Origin: Symbiodinium natans
Lineage: Eukaryota; Sar; Dinophyceae; Suessiales; Symbiodiniaceae
DNA: 64,000 nt
NCBI GenBank assembly: GCA_905221605.1
Contig: CAJNDS010000613.1
Span: forward strand, 420,001-484,000
Reading direction: 5' to 3'
Each line of letters begins with the position of its first letter. Position 1 is the stretch's first letter. The position numbers and the translations under genes were made by a program. Shown here in pieces: positions 48,101-59,900 of the stretch. Under the pieces are notes generated by a model. It saw only the letters and a list, made by a program, of their open reading frames with translations, ran no database searches and was not told the origin of the DNA.

Positions 48101-49721
48101 GTATACGTAGACCCTGAACTAGGTTTAGGGTTTAGGGTTTAGGGTTCAGGGTTTAGGGTTTAGGGTTCAGGGTTCAGGGTTCAGGGTTTAGGGTTTAGGG
48201 TTTAGGGTTTAGGGTTTACGGCTTAGGGTTTAGGGTTTAGGGTTTAGGGTTTAGGGTTTAGGGTTTAGGGTTTAGGGTTTAGGGTTTAGGGTTTAGGGTT
48301 TAGGGTTTAGGGTTTAGGGTTTAGGGTTTAGGGTTTAGGGTTTAGGGTTTAGGGCTTGTCCTTGTCCAGAGGCACCGCAAAGTCCGGCCCCTGAAGTCCC
48401 AAAGTGGGCCCGGAAGGCCTGCGTGCGTTCGGCTTTGGGGTTTAGGGTTTAGGGAATAGGGTTTAGGGCAAACCCTAAACCCTAAACCCCAAACCCTAAA
48501 CTCGGGTTTGTAGGATTTCCGGTCTAGGAGGGGTTTAGGGAGCGGGGTTTAGGGCTGTTTAGTTTGGGGTTAAGAGTTTAGGGCTTGGGTGGGGTTCAGC
48601 ATCTCAAGCCCATGCAGTAAGAATGGAGCCATATGAAAGAGTAACACACCCAGGTTTCTGTAGAACAACCTCAGTGCTGCAAACAAGCAACACATTATAT
48701 AAGTCAAGTGTCCAGACGCGCCCATCAGCAAAACAATTTTCTAATAAGACACACCAATAAGCCATGACGCGACCATTTGAAGGAGGCCGACAAAAGAAGC
48801 CTTTGAAGGAAGTCCCTGAGGGAAGCCCTTAAAGGGTCTTAAGAGAGACCCTTGAAAGAGGCCCTTCGTGGAGCCCCCTTGAGCCCTAAACAAGCTCCTA
48901 GTAGGCCCAAATCACCGGCAACCCGAAAAAGCCTTCATAACTAAAGTAACCCCTACGAGTATCAGGCCAAGAAGTACGGAGCCACCGGGCGGGCAGTCTG
49001 CAACAACCCTAAACCTAAACCATCAACTCCAACATACTCAGGGAGCCCCCGAGGGACTCCACACAGCGGGGCCCCCATGTTAAGGAAGGTGTGTTGGGGA
49101 GCCTTGAAGGAGGCTCTCGGAAATTCTTAGGGTGGGGTTTCGGGCTTAAGATTTAGGATTTGGGGTTTAGGGATGTTTAGGGTTCAGGGTTCAGGGTTCA
49201 GGGTTCAGGGTTCAGGGTTCAGGGTTCAGGGTTCGCAAACCTGGTGCTCTCAAGCTCTTCTGCTCCCCTGCGGGAGCTCGAGGTCTGTCCTACTGAAAGT
49301 GCCCCACAAATGCCCGCGCCTTGGCGCGTGCACGACGGTTTTCGTCGCGCCCTGCGCTTCGACCTGAACACTGGCGCAGTCAGATAGCGCCGCTCTGCGC
49401 AGAACTGCGGCAACAAGGACCATCTCTGTCCCCCAAGATGTCAGGGAGCGGTTCGGGCTACAAGCAGCTCACTTGCTGAGATGCTCGCTCTGGGCTTAGG
49501 ATCGATCGTGTCCTGAAGGCTTGCGCCGCTGCGACACCCCAAAACCCAAAACCCAAAACCCAAAACCCAAAACCCAAAAACACACAAAACCCGAACACCG
49601 AAAACCCCAAAAGCCCAAAAGACTCAAAAGCCCAAAAACTCAACAACCCACAATACAGGCCACGGCCTCAGCTTTCCCAAAAAAAACAGGGCGGTCCCGC
49701 AGCTGTTGAGGCGCAAACGAC
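45132..49721 (-). CDS. Cdc25/Acr2-like rhodanese-fold phosphatase, copy 5 (spliced, most diverged)
   Basis: Exons 5' to 3': 49693-49721, 49477-49512, 49328-49363, 47748-47774, 47340-47365, 47101-47152, 46931-46978, 46829-46870, 46489-46538, 46311-46327, 46158-46188, 45652-45706, 45132-45158. Every exon has the same length and phase as in copy 1, although introns differ by many indels. Coding differences from copy 1 include four synonymous changes and no replacement in the catalytic-loop exon, one synonymous change each in the LLKQKK and DVRDADR exons, Glu to Gln in RLEPEE, and Val to Ala plus Arg to Gln in VEVRGATKTVVH. The donor after DTIDPKPRASIS is GCAAGT here but GTGAGC in the other copies, a donor-class switch at one junction. 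Confidence 0.85.
48124..48357 (+). repeat. Longest near-perfect TTTAGGG block (unit 5)
   Basis: About 33 heptamers, nearly all TTTAGGG, with some TTCAGGG in the first third. It lies in the intron of phosphatase copy 5 that holds the 10.02 kb block in unit 1. Its homogeneity suggests recent expansion. Confidence 0.93.
49171..49233 (+). repeat. TTCAGGG variant block, unit 5 only
   Basis: About nine tandem copies of the heptamer variant TTCAGGG, absent from the same place in other units. A single-base variant has been locally amplified. Confidence 0.9.
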
Positions 49722-52134
49722 CTGCAGCCGCGCTTCTTCGTTGAGTTAACGCACGAACTCGCATTGTAGGGCAGGGGCTTAGTGAGAGGATGAGCAACTT
49801 GGCTTTGAGCGGAATGCGGCTGCAGCGAACCGGACGCCGCCCTGCACTCCTACCACCACACCCCGTCCGATGCCATCCCGCATGGGCCTGGCTGCCACGG
49901 TAGCTGGCTGCGCGCATTAGCCTCAGACGTGCACTGGCAGAAGCTGCAGTCCGCATTCCGTACCGGTCGACACAACCCAACCTTCATCGTTCTGCTCTTG
50001 TCAACTTCACGCACTGGGATTACGAAGGATGTTCATGTGGTCTGGATATTCAGTCTCTACGTGTATTATAAGAGGGGACCATGCAGAGCACGAAGGGCCG
50101 CTGGCGGAAGTCAAAGCAGACGCATGCCCCAGACTCATCCGGGGTCGTGGCCATCTTTGTGCACAGGGTGTCCTTGCAGAGTCTCACGCATTACCAGCAG
50201 ACCATACAGCGGCAGCAAGACTGTCCTGGGCAGCAGCCATGGGAGCCTTTTGCGGGATGTAGCTCCTGCACCGCTATCGATGTCACCGGCTGCGCACCGA
50301 ACTCATGAACAGCAGTCAACAGTAGTCATGCAAAAAAACAAAGGAAGTGCATGGACGGCCTGCCTGCAAGATGAGACAAAGGGCTTGTGCGCAATGGGCA
50401 CACCCACCTGTCGTTGGGGAAGCTTGGCACTAGGTTGCAAGGGCCTGGTCCGCATTAACATCAGTTGTCGCATGGTGGGAGAGACACATGCACAAAATGA
50501 CCGGCAAGTCCGCTTCGCATATCTAGGCTCCCCGGCAGGGATAGGCCCCCATTGCACGTTGGCCTGGCTCAAAGGATCTGTGCTTGCAAGACCCTACAAA
50601 CCCGAAACCCTGAAGTCGCGATCGGCACCACAGAAACAGGTTGTGCCCGCCCCAACCCTGCTGCTGGCCTCTGCATGAACAGCTTTGGGGGTTTAGGGTT
50701 TGGGGTTTGGGGCTTCGGGTTGTATTGGAGAGAGGAGGGTCCTTTTCGAAGGATCAGAGTCTTTTGGGAAAATTTTGCGGCAGCACCACTTGAAATGCCC
50801 AGTTGGTCTAAACTTGCAAGGCTGACAGCATGAGGGGCCATCAGAGGCAGCGGCGCAGGGTGGTACACGTAGATCCTCAGTGGGTTCAGGCTTTAGGGCC
50901 TTAGGGTTTAGGCATTCCACTATTTGCACTGTCAGAGTCCAACAGTCTGCTTCCCAAACCTCAAGCACGCACCATCTTGGACTCCCCACGGACCCCGGGC
51001 ACCTGGTGCCCACTAAAACATGTTGTCCTTATAGGAACAATGCATGTAAAGGCCGTTATGGGGGATACCAGTTACTCAGTTACTGAGGGTTCATGATGGG
51101 GAATCTGAGCGCTGGCGCTGCATAGGCGGTGACGCCTGCATTGCTCGCACCTGCCCACTTCAAAGCCCCCTCGGTGTGATCACGAGCGCCCCGGAACCAA
51201 GACGACCCAAGGCTTCCAGGCCCTGAGGCCCGGATACGGAATCTAGAGTACAATTAGGTCTCAAGGAAGATCTTTTCCTAGTCTCGCTGAGAGATCCTAG
51301 TCTCCGGGTTGAGCTGTGTGAAAAAAATCAGGCTGCACCCTGCCTGAAGGGTTTGGGGTTTGGGGTTTGGGGTTTATGGAAGCTGTTCAGGGTTCAGGCC
51401 GCGGGGGAAAGCTTCGAGGAGTTTCTGGTTTGACTCTAGGGTCTCAAAAGTGGAGGTTGGCCCGAACACTGCACCAAAGACCAGATGGCCATGTGGTTGG
51501 TGCCAAGATGCCCAGCCGTACTATCTGCCGGAATCCATGTATGAGCCGTAAAGATTCGGGCACATCACCGAACATCTCAGTCCAAAATTTCCGCCCCAGT
51601 CTGGAGGAAACTTAAACAGGAGCTGAACGCTAAGCCCCTAAATTTGCAAACCCCCCACCGCCCCGAAACCCCCTCAACCCCCCCGAGCCCCCCAAACCCT
51701 GGCCTGCAGTGGCAGTGCTTGTCCAGGAGCCTGAAAGCCCACCTTTGCAAGGCATGCGTGGCATTGAGAAGCAGGGGAGGTTAGTTTACGTGCAACTCCC
51801 CCCCCCCCCACTTCGTAAACCCTGAACCCTAAACCCTAAACCCTGAAGCAACAGAGTGACGGACCGGATGATGCTCTGTGAGGCAAGCATGCATGCGGCT
51901 TTCCTTGTGCTCCGGACACGGAAATCCTAAGAAACCCAAGAACATCCTCAGAAAGCGGAGGAAATCTCAGGAGATCCCGGCGGTTCCGGAGACACCCTCT
52001 CAAAATCCTAGAAAGTCTTGGGGAATCCCGAAGAAACCCAAGGACATCTTGGAAAATCCTCTTCGCTTTCTCGTTTGTGGTTTTGCTTGTTGTTCTCTCC
52101 CTCTCCCACTCTCTCTTTCTTTCACTCTCTCTCT

Positions 52135-52174
<40 letters not shown>

Positions 52175-52185
52175 CTCTCTCCTTC

Positions 52186-52330
52186 TTCTGTTTCTTATTA
52201 ATATGTTTCTTCATTTTCATCTTCATCTTCATCTTCATATTCATCTTCATCTTCTTGTTATTTTTGTTATTATTATTATTATTATTATTCGTCTTCTTCT
52301 TCTTCTGCAGAGTTATCTCTCTCTCTCTCT
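52186..52330 (+). repeat. TTC/TTA-rich microsatellites, unit 5 only
   Basis: (TTCATC)n followed by (TTA)n and (TTC)n, then a second short CT run at 52316-52332. It extends the shared CT microsatellite and is missing from the other units. Confidence 0.9.
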
Positions 52331-52787
52331 CCCAAACTCTTTCTGTATTTCTTTCTTTACTTTCATACGTTTTTCTTTATTCTGACTTTTCATAGGTTCG
52401 CTGTGTCTGTATTTCTTTCTTTATGTACTTATGTCAGTTCTTTCAGCTTCAGTCTTCCATTTATTTCTTCGGCGTTGTTCTCATTTTGTCATTCGTTCTT
52501 GCTGTCGCTCTGTCTGCTGCGCTATCTTTCCCTCCTTTAGATATTGCTCCTTCCAACCCCTCGGGCCACAAGACTCTCCTGCTGAGAGACACAAGATTGT
52601 CTTTGAGGGTCCATCAGCATGAAGGGAGTAGGTTGCGGGGATCAAGTAAGTCCCCATGAGCCCCTCTCAGCACAATAAATCCTGATAAACCTTAAACCCT
52701 ACACCCTAAACCCTACACCCTAAACCCCCAACCCAAAACCCTACACCCTAAACCCTACACCCTAAACCCCCCAACCCAAAACCCTAA

Positions 52788-53165
52788 GCCACCACAAGTC
52801 CACGAAAACCCCGTGCAGCCCACGGTCTTGCTAAGGCCACGGCGCGAGGGGCCCTGGGCATGAGGAACTGGGGAACCTCAGCCAAAAAAATACGCCCATG
52901 CAGGCTTTAGGGCTGAGGGTTGAGGGCTTAGGGTTTCCCCGAAAAACCCTCAACCCTAAACCCTCAACCCTAAACCCTTAAACCCTTAAACCCTAAACCC
53001 TAAACCCGAAACCCTCAAGGGTTTTGGGTTGACCGATCTGGGCCGGGCGCGTTGGTCTGCATCGCCGGGGAGCGGAGATCCGGCACGGAAGTTGCTGGCA
53101 GACTCGATCAGTTTCCTGCAGTCTCGAGCCAAAGGTCCCATCCGCCGGCCTCACGTCACGCTGCT
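52788..53165 (-). repeat. Truncated, decayed sixth unit
   Basis: The unit-start word and the following segment, up to the TCTCGAGCC word near 53127, are recognisable but strongly diverged; similarity stops near 53165. This marks the right edge of the array. Confidence 0.8.
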
Positions 53166-55220
53166 CTAGGCCTAGAATGTGAGGCTTTCATAGCTAAACA
53201 CTGAAACCAAAACCCTGCAAAAGGAAACGAACCCGAAACCCTTGAAATGGATCGAGGCAAGCTTGCATCCTAAGCCCTAGCGTTCTTCGACGTTCAGACA
53301 TTCTTGCGCCTGCGTCTGCGCGCAGGCCTTCGCAGCCAAGGTTTACGTCATAGGGACCTCGACTCTACTGGTGGTCCACTAAGAACCAATAAGCAACCCT
53401 GAACCCAAAACCCTCAACCCTAAGTTTGGTCTATGTCAGAGGACTCGCTAAAACCGCAACCCCCTACTAACCCGCTTAGATGTAATCAAGCTCTGATTCG
53501 GCCCGTGTATAGCGAGCTGGAAGCTACTTCGAAGGTTCTGCGTCGACCACGCAAGTACAGGCTCAAGGGAGGATCCTAAACCCTAGACCCTGGACCCTGG
53601 AATGTAGGGTTTTGGGTTGAAGCTTGGGGTTGAGGGCCTCATCATAGGGCAGCGGCGCCCCAAACACCCATACCTATCTGATTTAGAGCTTTAAGCCGTT
53701 TTTGGGGGGTAGATTTAAGGGTCTAAGGGCACCATAAAGTTCTAAGTTAGCTTCTTCTGTCTTGGGGGGAAGTGAAGTGGGGTTTGATTTTGATGCAGAG
53801 GCGCGCAGCTGAATGCCTGCGGTGCTTTCCGGCAGGTGAGCAGTTGGTTGTCCCACTACCTTGCACACGGGTGCCGAATTTTCAGGAAGATTGCGAACAT
53901 ACATGTGATGTCATGGCTTCTCGCCGGGCGGCTCAAAGCTCAAAATCCGCGAATTCAGATGTCAATCGCCGGACTGCTCTAAAGCACAGTGGCTTTAGAC
54001 GTGCCAGCAACTATGCCTTGCCAAAGCTCGTGATGCTCTGCAGCTAAGCGGGCCCCATGCGCCCCCTAAAACCCCAAAAAACATCCGACTTACAGGAGGT
54101 TTCAGATGTAGGCGCAAGAGGCCCTGGGAAGCTGAACCTTGTCCAGCTGTATGCTGGAAATTGGGAAAACAGGACGGAACTCCAACAGCATGGAAAGCTC
54201 TCACTGCTCTTCTGCTGTTTCCGTGTATGCAGAATCCAGCACAAGCCGTGGACCCGCAAGAAAACGCGTGGCTTGGACAGTTTTGCCGGGCGTCGGCTGC
54301 CAGCCACACGCCTCACGGGGTGGCCCAGCTTGCGAGGACCCACACTGTTCAAATGCGCTTGTTAGCGCAGAAGCCCGGAAAAATTGCCTCTCTCTTGTGC
54401 TTCGGGAACAAGCACATTGACTGCCTCGACAGCTTAAAAAGTTGTTGTGGCCTTGGGCTCGATCTCAAATTCCCGGCGGCTCATTTGGAGAACTTTAAGT
54501 GCTCGAAGCCTCGTGTTGTGCTACTCTTGGCATGACCCATATGAATGACATTATTCATATTAGTCATATTGTTCATATTATTGGTACTGTTCATATGTGG
54601 GGTGGGTTGTAGGGGGGGGGTTCAAGCTCCGTTTGATTCCGAGAGTTCGTTGAACTGTGGCCTTTGAGAGTTCCCATCATGATCGGAAGCCTAATCTTAG
54701 AGGTACCCAAAAGGAACCACAATCTAGAGAGGGTGCCCTAAACCCTAAACCCTAAACCCTAAACCCTAAACCCAAAAGGAACCACAAATCTAGAGAGCTG
54801 CCCATGGGTAGGAGTCGAGTCTTCTTGCTTCGGTGCTCTTCGTGTTTCGGGGGTGTTGTGGTCGCCTCGACAGTCCCCCTGCGCAGAACCTGAATCGACG
54901 CTTTCAGTATCCCGTGCAAAGCAAAACCTCTTTGTGGCAACCTGTTTTCGCCATGCACCTGGGCAATTCGGGGTCGATGAGAGAAACAATGGGAAAAAAA
55001 ACTCCAGCGAAAACGTTTCCATGCGCGAAACCTACAAATTCGGAGGTCCCCCACCGCGAAGCTTAAAATTTCGCTCGGATGCTTCTGGCTTTATGACTTC
55101 ACCTTGCGATGAGCGAGCAGTGACAGGGCGAAGACGTCCCGCTCCGCAAAGCCTAAGTTCTCTCCCGGAAGCTTCCAAGCCCGAAGCACAGTGTCTTCTG
55201 CGGAGGTATGTAAAATCGGC
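53166..55220. other. Right flank of the array, no gene assigned
   Basis: Mostly non-repetitive DNA with few heptamers (53580-53600, 54737-54775). Overlapping ORFs at 53772-54535 (plus) carry no motif I recognise. A plus-strand open segment from 54853 to about 55205 ends at GGAG|GTATGT, a plausible donor, so it might be an exon; the minus strand of the same DNA is also partly open. The segment 54541-54600 is AT-rich with repeated TTCATATTA words. Confidence 0.5.
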
Positions 55221-56399
55221 TTGGCTGGCTCGGTTTAGGGTTTAGGGTTCAGGGTTTAGGGTTTAGGGTTAGGGTTTAGGGTTTAGGGTTAGGGTTTAGG
55301 GTTTAGGGTTAGGGTTTAGGGTTTGTTTAGGGTTTAGGGTTTGTTCGGCTGGCTCCGGTTTGAGTCGTGTTTGGGTGGTCTTGGAGTGGGCATGTCTGCA
55401 TACTGCTACGCGCTTACCAGCACACGACCTGAGCTACACCCTAAACCCTAAACCCTAAACCTTAAACCCTAAACCCTAAACCCTAAACCCCAAACCTTAA
55501 ACCCTAAACCCTAAACCTCAAGTCGGGCGCCTAGGGTGTTGCCAGCATCGCTGGCATCGGAGCGCCGGAGGGTGACATCCAACGGACCGCAGGTGCGTGC
55601 ACCTGAAAGAGAGTTCAGGGGTTAGGGTTTAGGGTTTAGGGTTTCAGGGTTTCAGGGTTTCAGGGTTTCAGGGTTTCAGGGTTTCTGTGGTTTAGGGCTT
55701 AGGATTTAGGATTAGGGTTTTCGGGATTCGAGTGCTTAGGGCTTAAGGGGTTTAGAGCCTTTTGGGTTTTACGGGCTCAGTGCTTGAAGGCTCAAGGATG
55801 ATCTGATATGAAGCCGAAGCAGAGAAGTGTGAAGTACACTTCCCAACCACCTTACCCTGGTGCTTTCAGGGTCCGGGCCTCAGCTGTACGAATACATGGC
55901 TTTCTCTCTGGGGCCCTAAACCCTAAACCCTAAACCCTAAACCCTAAACCCTAAACCCTAAACCCTAAACCCTAAACCCTAAACCCTAAACCCTAAATTA
56001 AAAAAAAAAGTTGGGACTCAGTGGCTTAGGGTTCAGGGTGACCCGAGGCTGGGATTCCTCTAAATATTGAATTACATAGACCTCGGCCCGTGATCATTTT
56101 AGGTTCTGGGGTTTGCGGTTGAGGGTTCCCTGGGATGTTTGGGGAGTCTTTTCAGTCCTCCAAGGACTTGGCGACTGGAACGTGCCGGCAGATGGCGCAT
56201 GGCCCTAAACCCTAAACCCTAAACCCTAAAATTAAACCCTAAACCCTAGATGTTTGGTGATGGCAAGATGCCACTCCCGGTCAGAATACGCGATGGCTTG
56301 AGGGTTCAGAACCCCTGAACACGGCCCTTTTAGGGTTTAGGGTTTAGGGTTTAGGGTATATGGAAAAACCCTGACCCAAAACCCCGAACCCTAAACTCT
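55221..56399. other. Telomere-like blocks between the array and the FNT gene
   Basis: G-rich composite of heptamers and TTAGGG hexamers at 55222-55345, C-rich block at 55436-55520, an eight-base TTTCAGGG block at 55622-55690, and a perfect CCCTAAA block at 55914-55998. Between them are short unique stretches. One near 55840-55910 on the minus strand (ending LKAP before GGTAAGG) and one near 56160-56200 look like possible exons but are unassigned. Confidence 0.6.
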
Positions 56400-56499
56400 G
56401 CACCACCGCGCAAAATTGACCTCGGGGCTTTGGGGAAGCATTTGCACCTGCGCATTCAGCATCTTCAGCGGCTGAACCTTCAACTTCTTGAGGAGCTGC
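56400..56499 (-). CDS. Candidate C-terminal exon of the FNT gene
   Basis: TTTTGAG|GC starts an open frame reading AAPQEVEGSAAEDAECAGA and on into a Pro/Lys stretch, acidic and hydrophilic as expected for a cytosolic tail. It is in phase if the previous exon ends at CTG|GTGTAG (56955). Alternatively the gene stops at the TAG at 56949-56951. A tail exon is not conserved in the family, so support is only positional. Confidence 0.35.
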
Positions 56500-56954
56500 C
56501 TCAAAACAGGGTGGGTTTGGGGGTTCGGCGGTTTTTGGGGGTCTAAAGGCATTTAGGGCTTGAGGGTTTCGGGTTCACGGCTTGAGGGGCTTGAGGCTTC
56601 ACGCCTCAAGCCGAAATTCTCTTGACCATGCAGCCTGGCGACCATCTTGCAGGACTGATTCCCTGAACCCTAAACCCCAAACCCTAGACCCTAAACCCTA
56701 AACCCTAAACTAAACCCGAATCATCATCAGCTCGCGCAGGGTTCGAGGATTCGGGCTGGTCAGCCCGAAGCCCTGAGCCCTAACATTGTGTAGGGCTTAG
56801 GGTTTACAGGATTTTGGGCTTCAGGTTTGGGGTTGAAGGCTTCTGGGCCTAAACCCTAAACCCTACACCCTCAACCCTAAACCCTGAACCCTAAACCCTA
56901 AACCCTAAACCCTAAACCCTAAACCCTAAACCCTAAACCCTGCGCTTCCTACAC

Positions 56955-59900
56955 CAGGCCAGAGTGCCCAAAGGCAAAGCCGAAAGAACCGCCGGCCACC
57001 ATGATCGAAGCTGCTGCCTCGGCTCTAAGGTTTAGGGTTAGGGTTTAGGGTTTAGGGTTTAGGGTTCAGGGTTCAGGGTTCAGGGTTCAGGTTTAGGGTT
57101 TAGGGTTTAGGGTTTAGGGTTTCGGGTTTCGGGTTTAGGGTTTAGGGTTTGGGGTTTAGGGTTTAGGGTTTAGGGTTTAGGGTTTAGGGTCCAGGGTCCA
57201 GGGTCCAGGGTTTCGGGTTTCGGGTTTAAGGGGGCTAAGGCGGGTTTGGGGGGGGTTTAGCGGGGAGGGGGTTTGGGAGGGTTTAGGGTCTGCAGTTCGA
57301 GAAGAGGACTCTCCTCCTCTGACAGGCTTTGAAGCACTTAGGAGGTGCCGGATGGCAAGCCGGCAACATGAACTTACTGGTTCTCAGCAAGGACAGGGGC
57401 GCCATGTATCCCCCTATCTTACCCCCTGATAAAGGGACTGCATGGGGATACCATGTTCCCACATTCCCTGCCAAGAAATGGTAGGAATAGGTGCAAAAAA
57501 GCTGAAGCTAAGCCCATCACGTTTCCCAACAAGACGGGGATGATGTTCTTCACAAGCATATCCGCCAACGTCAAGTGGGTACCGGCCATGAGCGCCGCTG
57601 GCAGGAGGAACATGTTCGTCACCTGGGGGGCGTATGTACATCCGGCCACCGTGCACAAGCTGCAGACCGGTCTAAGCTGACTGTCAGCTTCTTAAGCCTG
57701 TAAGCCCTTGAATCCCATAAATCCTTAAACCCTTAAGCCCTTAAATCCTTAAACCCTTGAATCCTCAAACCCTTGAATCCTTAAACCCTTCAACCCTTGA
57801 ATCCTTAAACCCTTAAGCCCTTAAAATTCCGCTTCGGCATGGACAGCATCTGCACAAAAACTGAGCGAGAGGCGATGTGTTCGAACCCCACAGCGGCGTA
57901 CAGGAAGACGCCGGTCCAAATGCCCGTCATCTTGCCCTTGATATCCTTTGACATGACCTCAGAACATTTAGGGCCTCTTAGCGTTAAGAAGCCCTTGATA
58001 TCCTTTGACATGACCTCAGAATTGCACACAGTAGTCGAAAGGTCACATCCAATGAGTTCGTAGGCAAATCCTCCTCCAAGCCGAAACCTTCAACCTTAAA
58101 ACCCCTCTCTCGAGGCAGTCGACGCGTTAGGTCCTGCCTAGTCCGCCTCGGCCGCTTCGACCCTTGAAAGATGCGCTTTTCGGCATCAATTCTCTGCGTT
58201 ACTCATCACTGGGCCGGCTGTTCTGCACAGTGCACGCTGCAATCTGATTCTGCTTCGTGATAGCATCGGAGGTTCTTGAATCGAGTTGGGGTCGTGGGCA
58301 GGTCACAGCCTAAGTCTTCCATTCCTTCGCTTCGGGCTTTAATGTGCTGTAGGCAGGTGAGCAGAGCCCACAGCCGTAAGAGCAAGCTTCTACACATCCA
58401 AGCTTAGTGGCTCTTGGTAGGGAATGTGGGAGTTTGGGTCCCTAAAATATAGTAACTTGTTCCATAATTGCTGATTACGAACTGCCCAGAACTCCTCGTA
58501 AATCCTCTAGGCCCCAGAAACCTACCCTACACCCTAAACCCTAGTCTTGCAAACCCTTAACTCTATGAGACCCATAAACCCTTCCAAGCCACGCCCAGCC
58601 AGTAAGCCACGAAGACCATCCAGTTGCAAAGGAAAGCCTTTACAAACGTCTGGCCAAAGGTGTACGCGCACCTTGTCACACCATCTTCGTGGTTTAGGGC
58701 TGGGGGTTTTGGGCTTCAAGAGCTTGTGTTTGCGATGCTTGCTCCGCTTCAAGATCCCTAAACCCGAAACCCTAAACCCGAAAGCCTGTTCAAGATGAGA
58801 GGCTCTGGGTGGACATGATGGTCTTACATTCAGGAAATACACCACCCTTAACCCTAAAGCCTAAACCCCACAGGATATTTTGGACAACCGCCCCATTTCT
58901 TGAAACCCCCTAAACACTAAACCCTAAACCCTAAACCCTAAACCCTAAAACCCTAAACCCTAAAACCCTAAACCCTAAGACCCTAAACCCTAAACCCTAA
59001 ACCCTAAACCCTAAACCCACCAGTCCCAGGCGCTTACTCTTGGCCATCAGGGCCGCCACGGCCAGAGACGACTGATCCAAGACCTGGAGATACCAGACGG
59101 TGCCCAGTATCAGGCCCACTCCTCAGGCTGAGGCTTAGGGTGCTTTGGGGTTTAGGGTTTAGGGTTTAGGGTTTAGGGGTTTGGGGTTTAGGGTTTAGGG
59201 TTTCGGGTTTGGGGTTTAGGGCTTACTTAGGGTTTAGAAGTCAATTTGAAGAATCATGGGTACTTATGAATGAAGTCAGTATTTTTCAAGTGCGGGCTTG
59301 AGGGTTCAGGTCCAGGGAGTTCTGGGGGGGGTTGTAGGGTGTATGGCTCCATTGCAAAGCACATCATGTACGATGTATCCGCCCTAACCCTAAACCCTAA
59401 ACCCTAAACTCTAAACCCCTAGAAGCCCCAAACCCGAAGCCAAAGAACAACCTAAGCTCCAAACCTTGTAAGCCAAAAGAACCTAAAGCCCAAAGCCGAG
59501 GCGCCGATGGCATTTCCGGCAAGGACGATCCCAACATTCCTCACCGCGTCTTTGATGCTCACCTGCAGGTTTAGGGTTTGGGGTTTAGGGTTTAGGGTTT
59601 AGGGCTCAGGGTTTAGGGTTTAGGGTTCAGGGTTTAGGGTTTAGGGTTTAGGGTTTAGGGTTTAGGGTTCAGGCCCATGTCCCAAGTCAGAAACACCTCA
59701 ACCCTAAACCCTAAATGCTCAAAACCCGAATAAACCCGAATAGGGCCCTCGAACCCTAAAGCCCCTACCCCAAATTCCTAAGCATCTCCACAAACCCTTA
59801 AAGCCCTACTCCGTGAGCACCTTGAGACTCCCGCAAACCCTGGATCTGCCTTCCCCTGCAGGACGCCGATGCTCAACATGGAGCAGTTGCTGGTCGTGAG

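Larger units (their letters stand above)
43028..52787 (-). repeat. Tandem unit 5, most diverged
   Basis: 9.76 kb. It shares the overall order of all segments but has many substitutions relative to units 1-3, a long perfect heptamer block at 48124-48357, a TTCAGGG variant block at 49171-49233 and an expanded pyrimidine and TTC/TTA microsatellite region at 52080-52400. It carries one phosphatase gene copy. Confidence 0.9.

Noticed and set aside
52018-52395. Hydrophobic Leu/Ser/Phe-rich ORFs near 52.0-52.4 kb and (CT)n equivalents
   Set aside because: They are translated pyrimidine microsatellite, with length differing in every unit; not membrane proteins.
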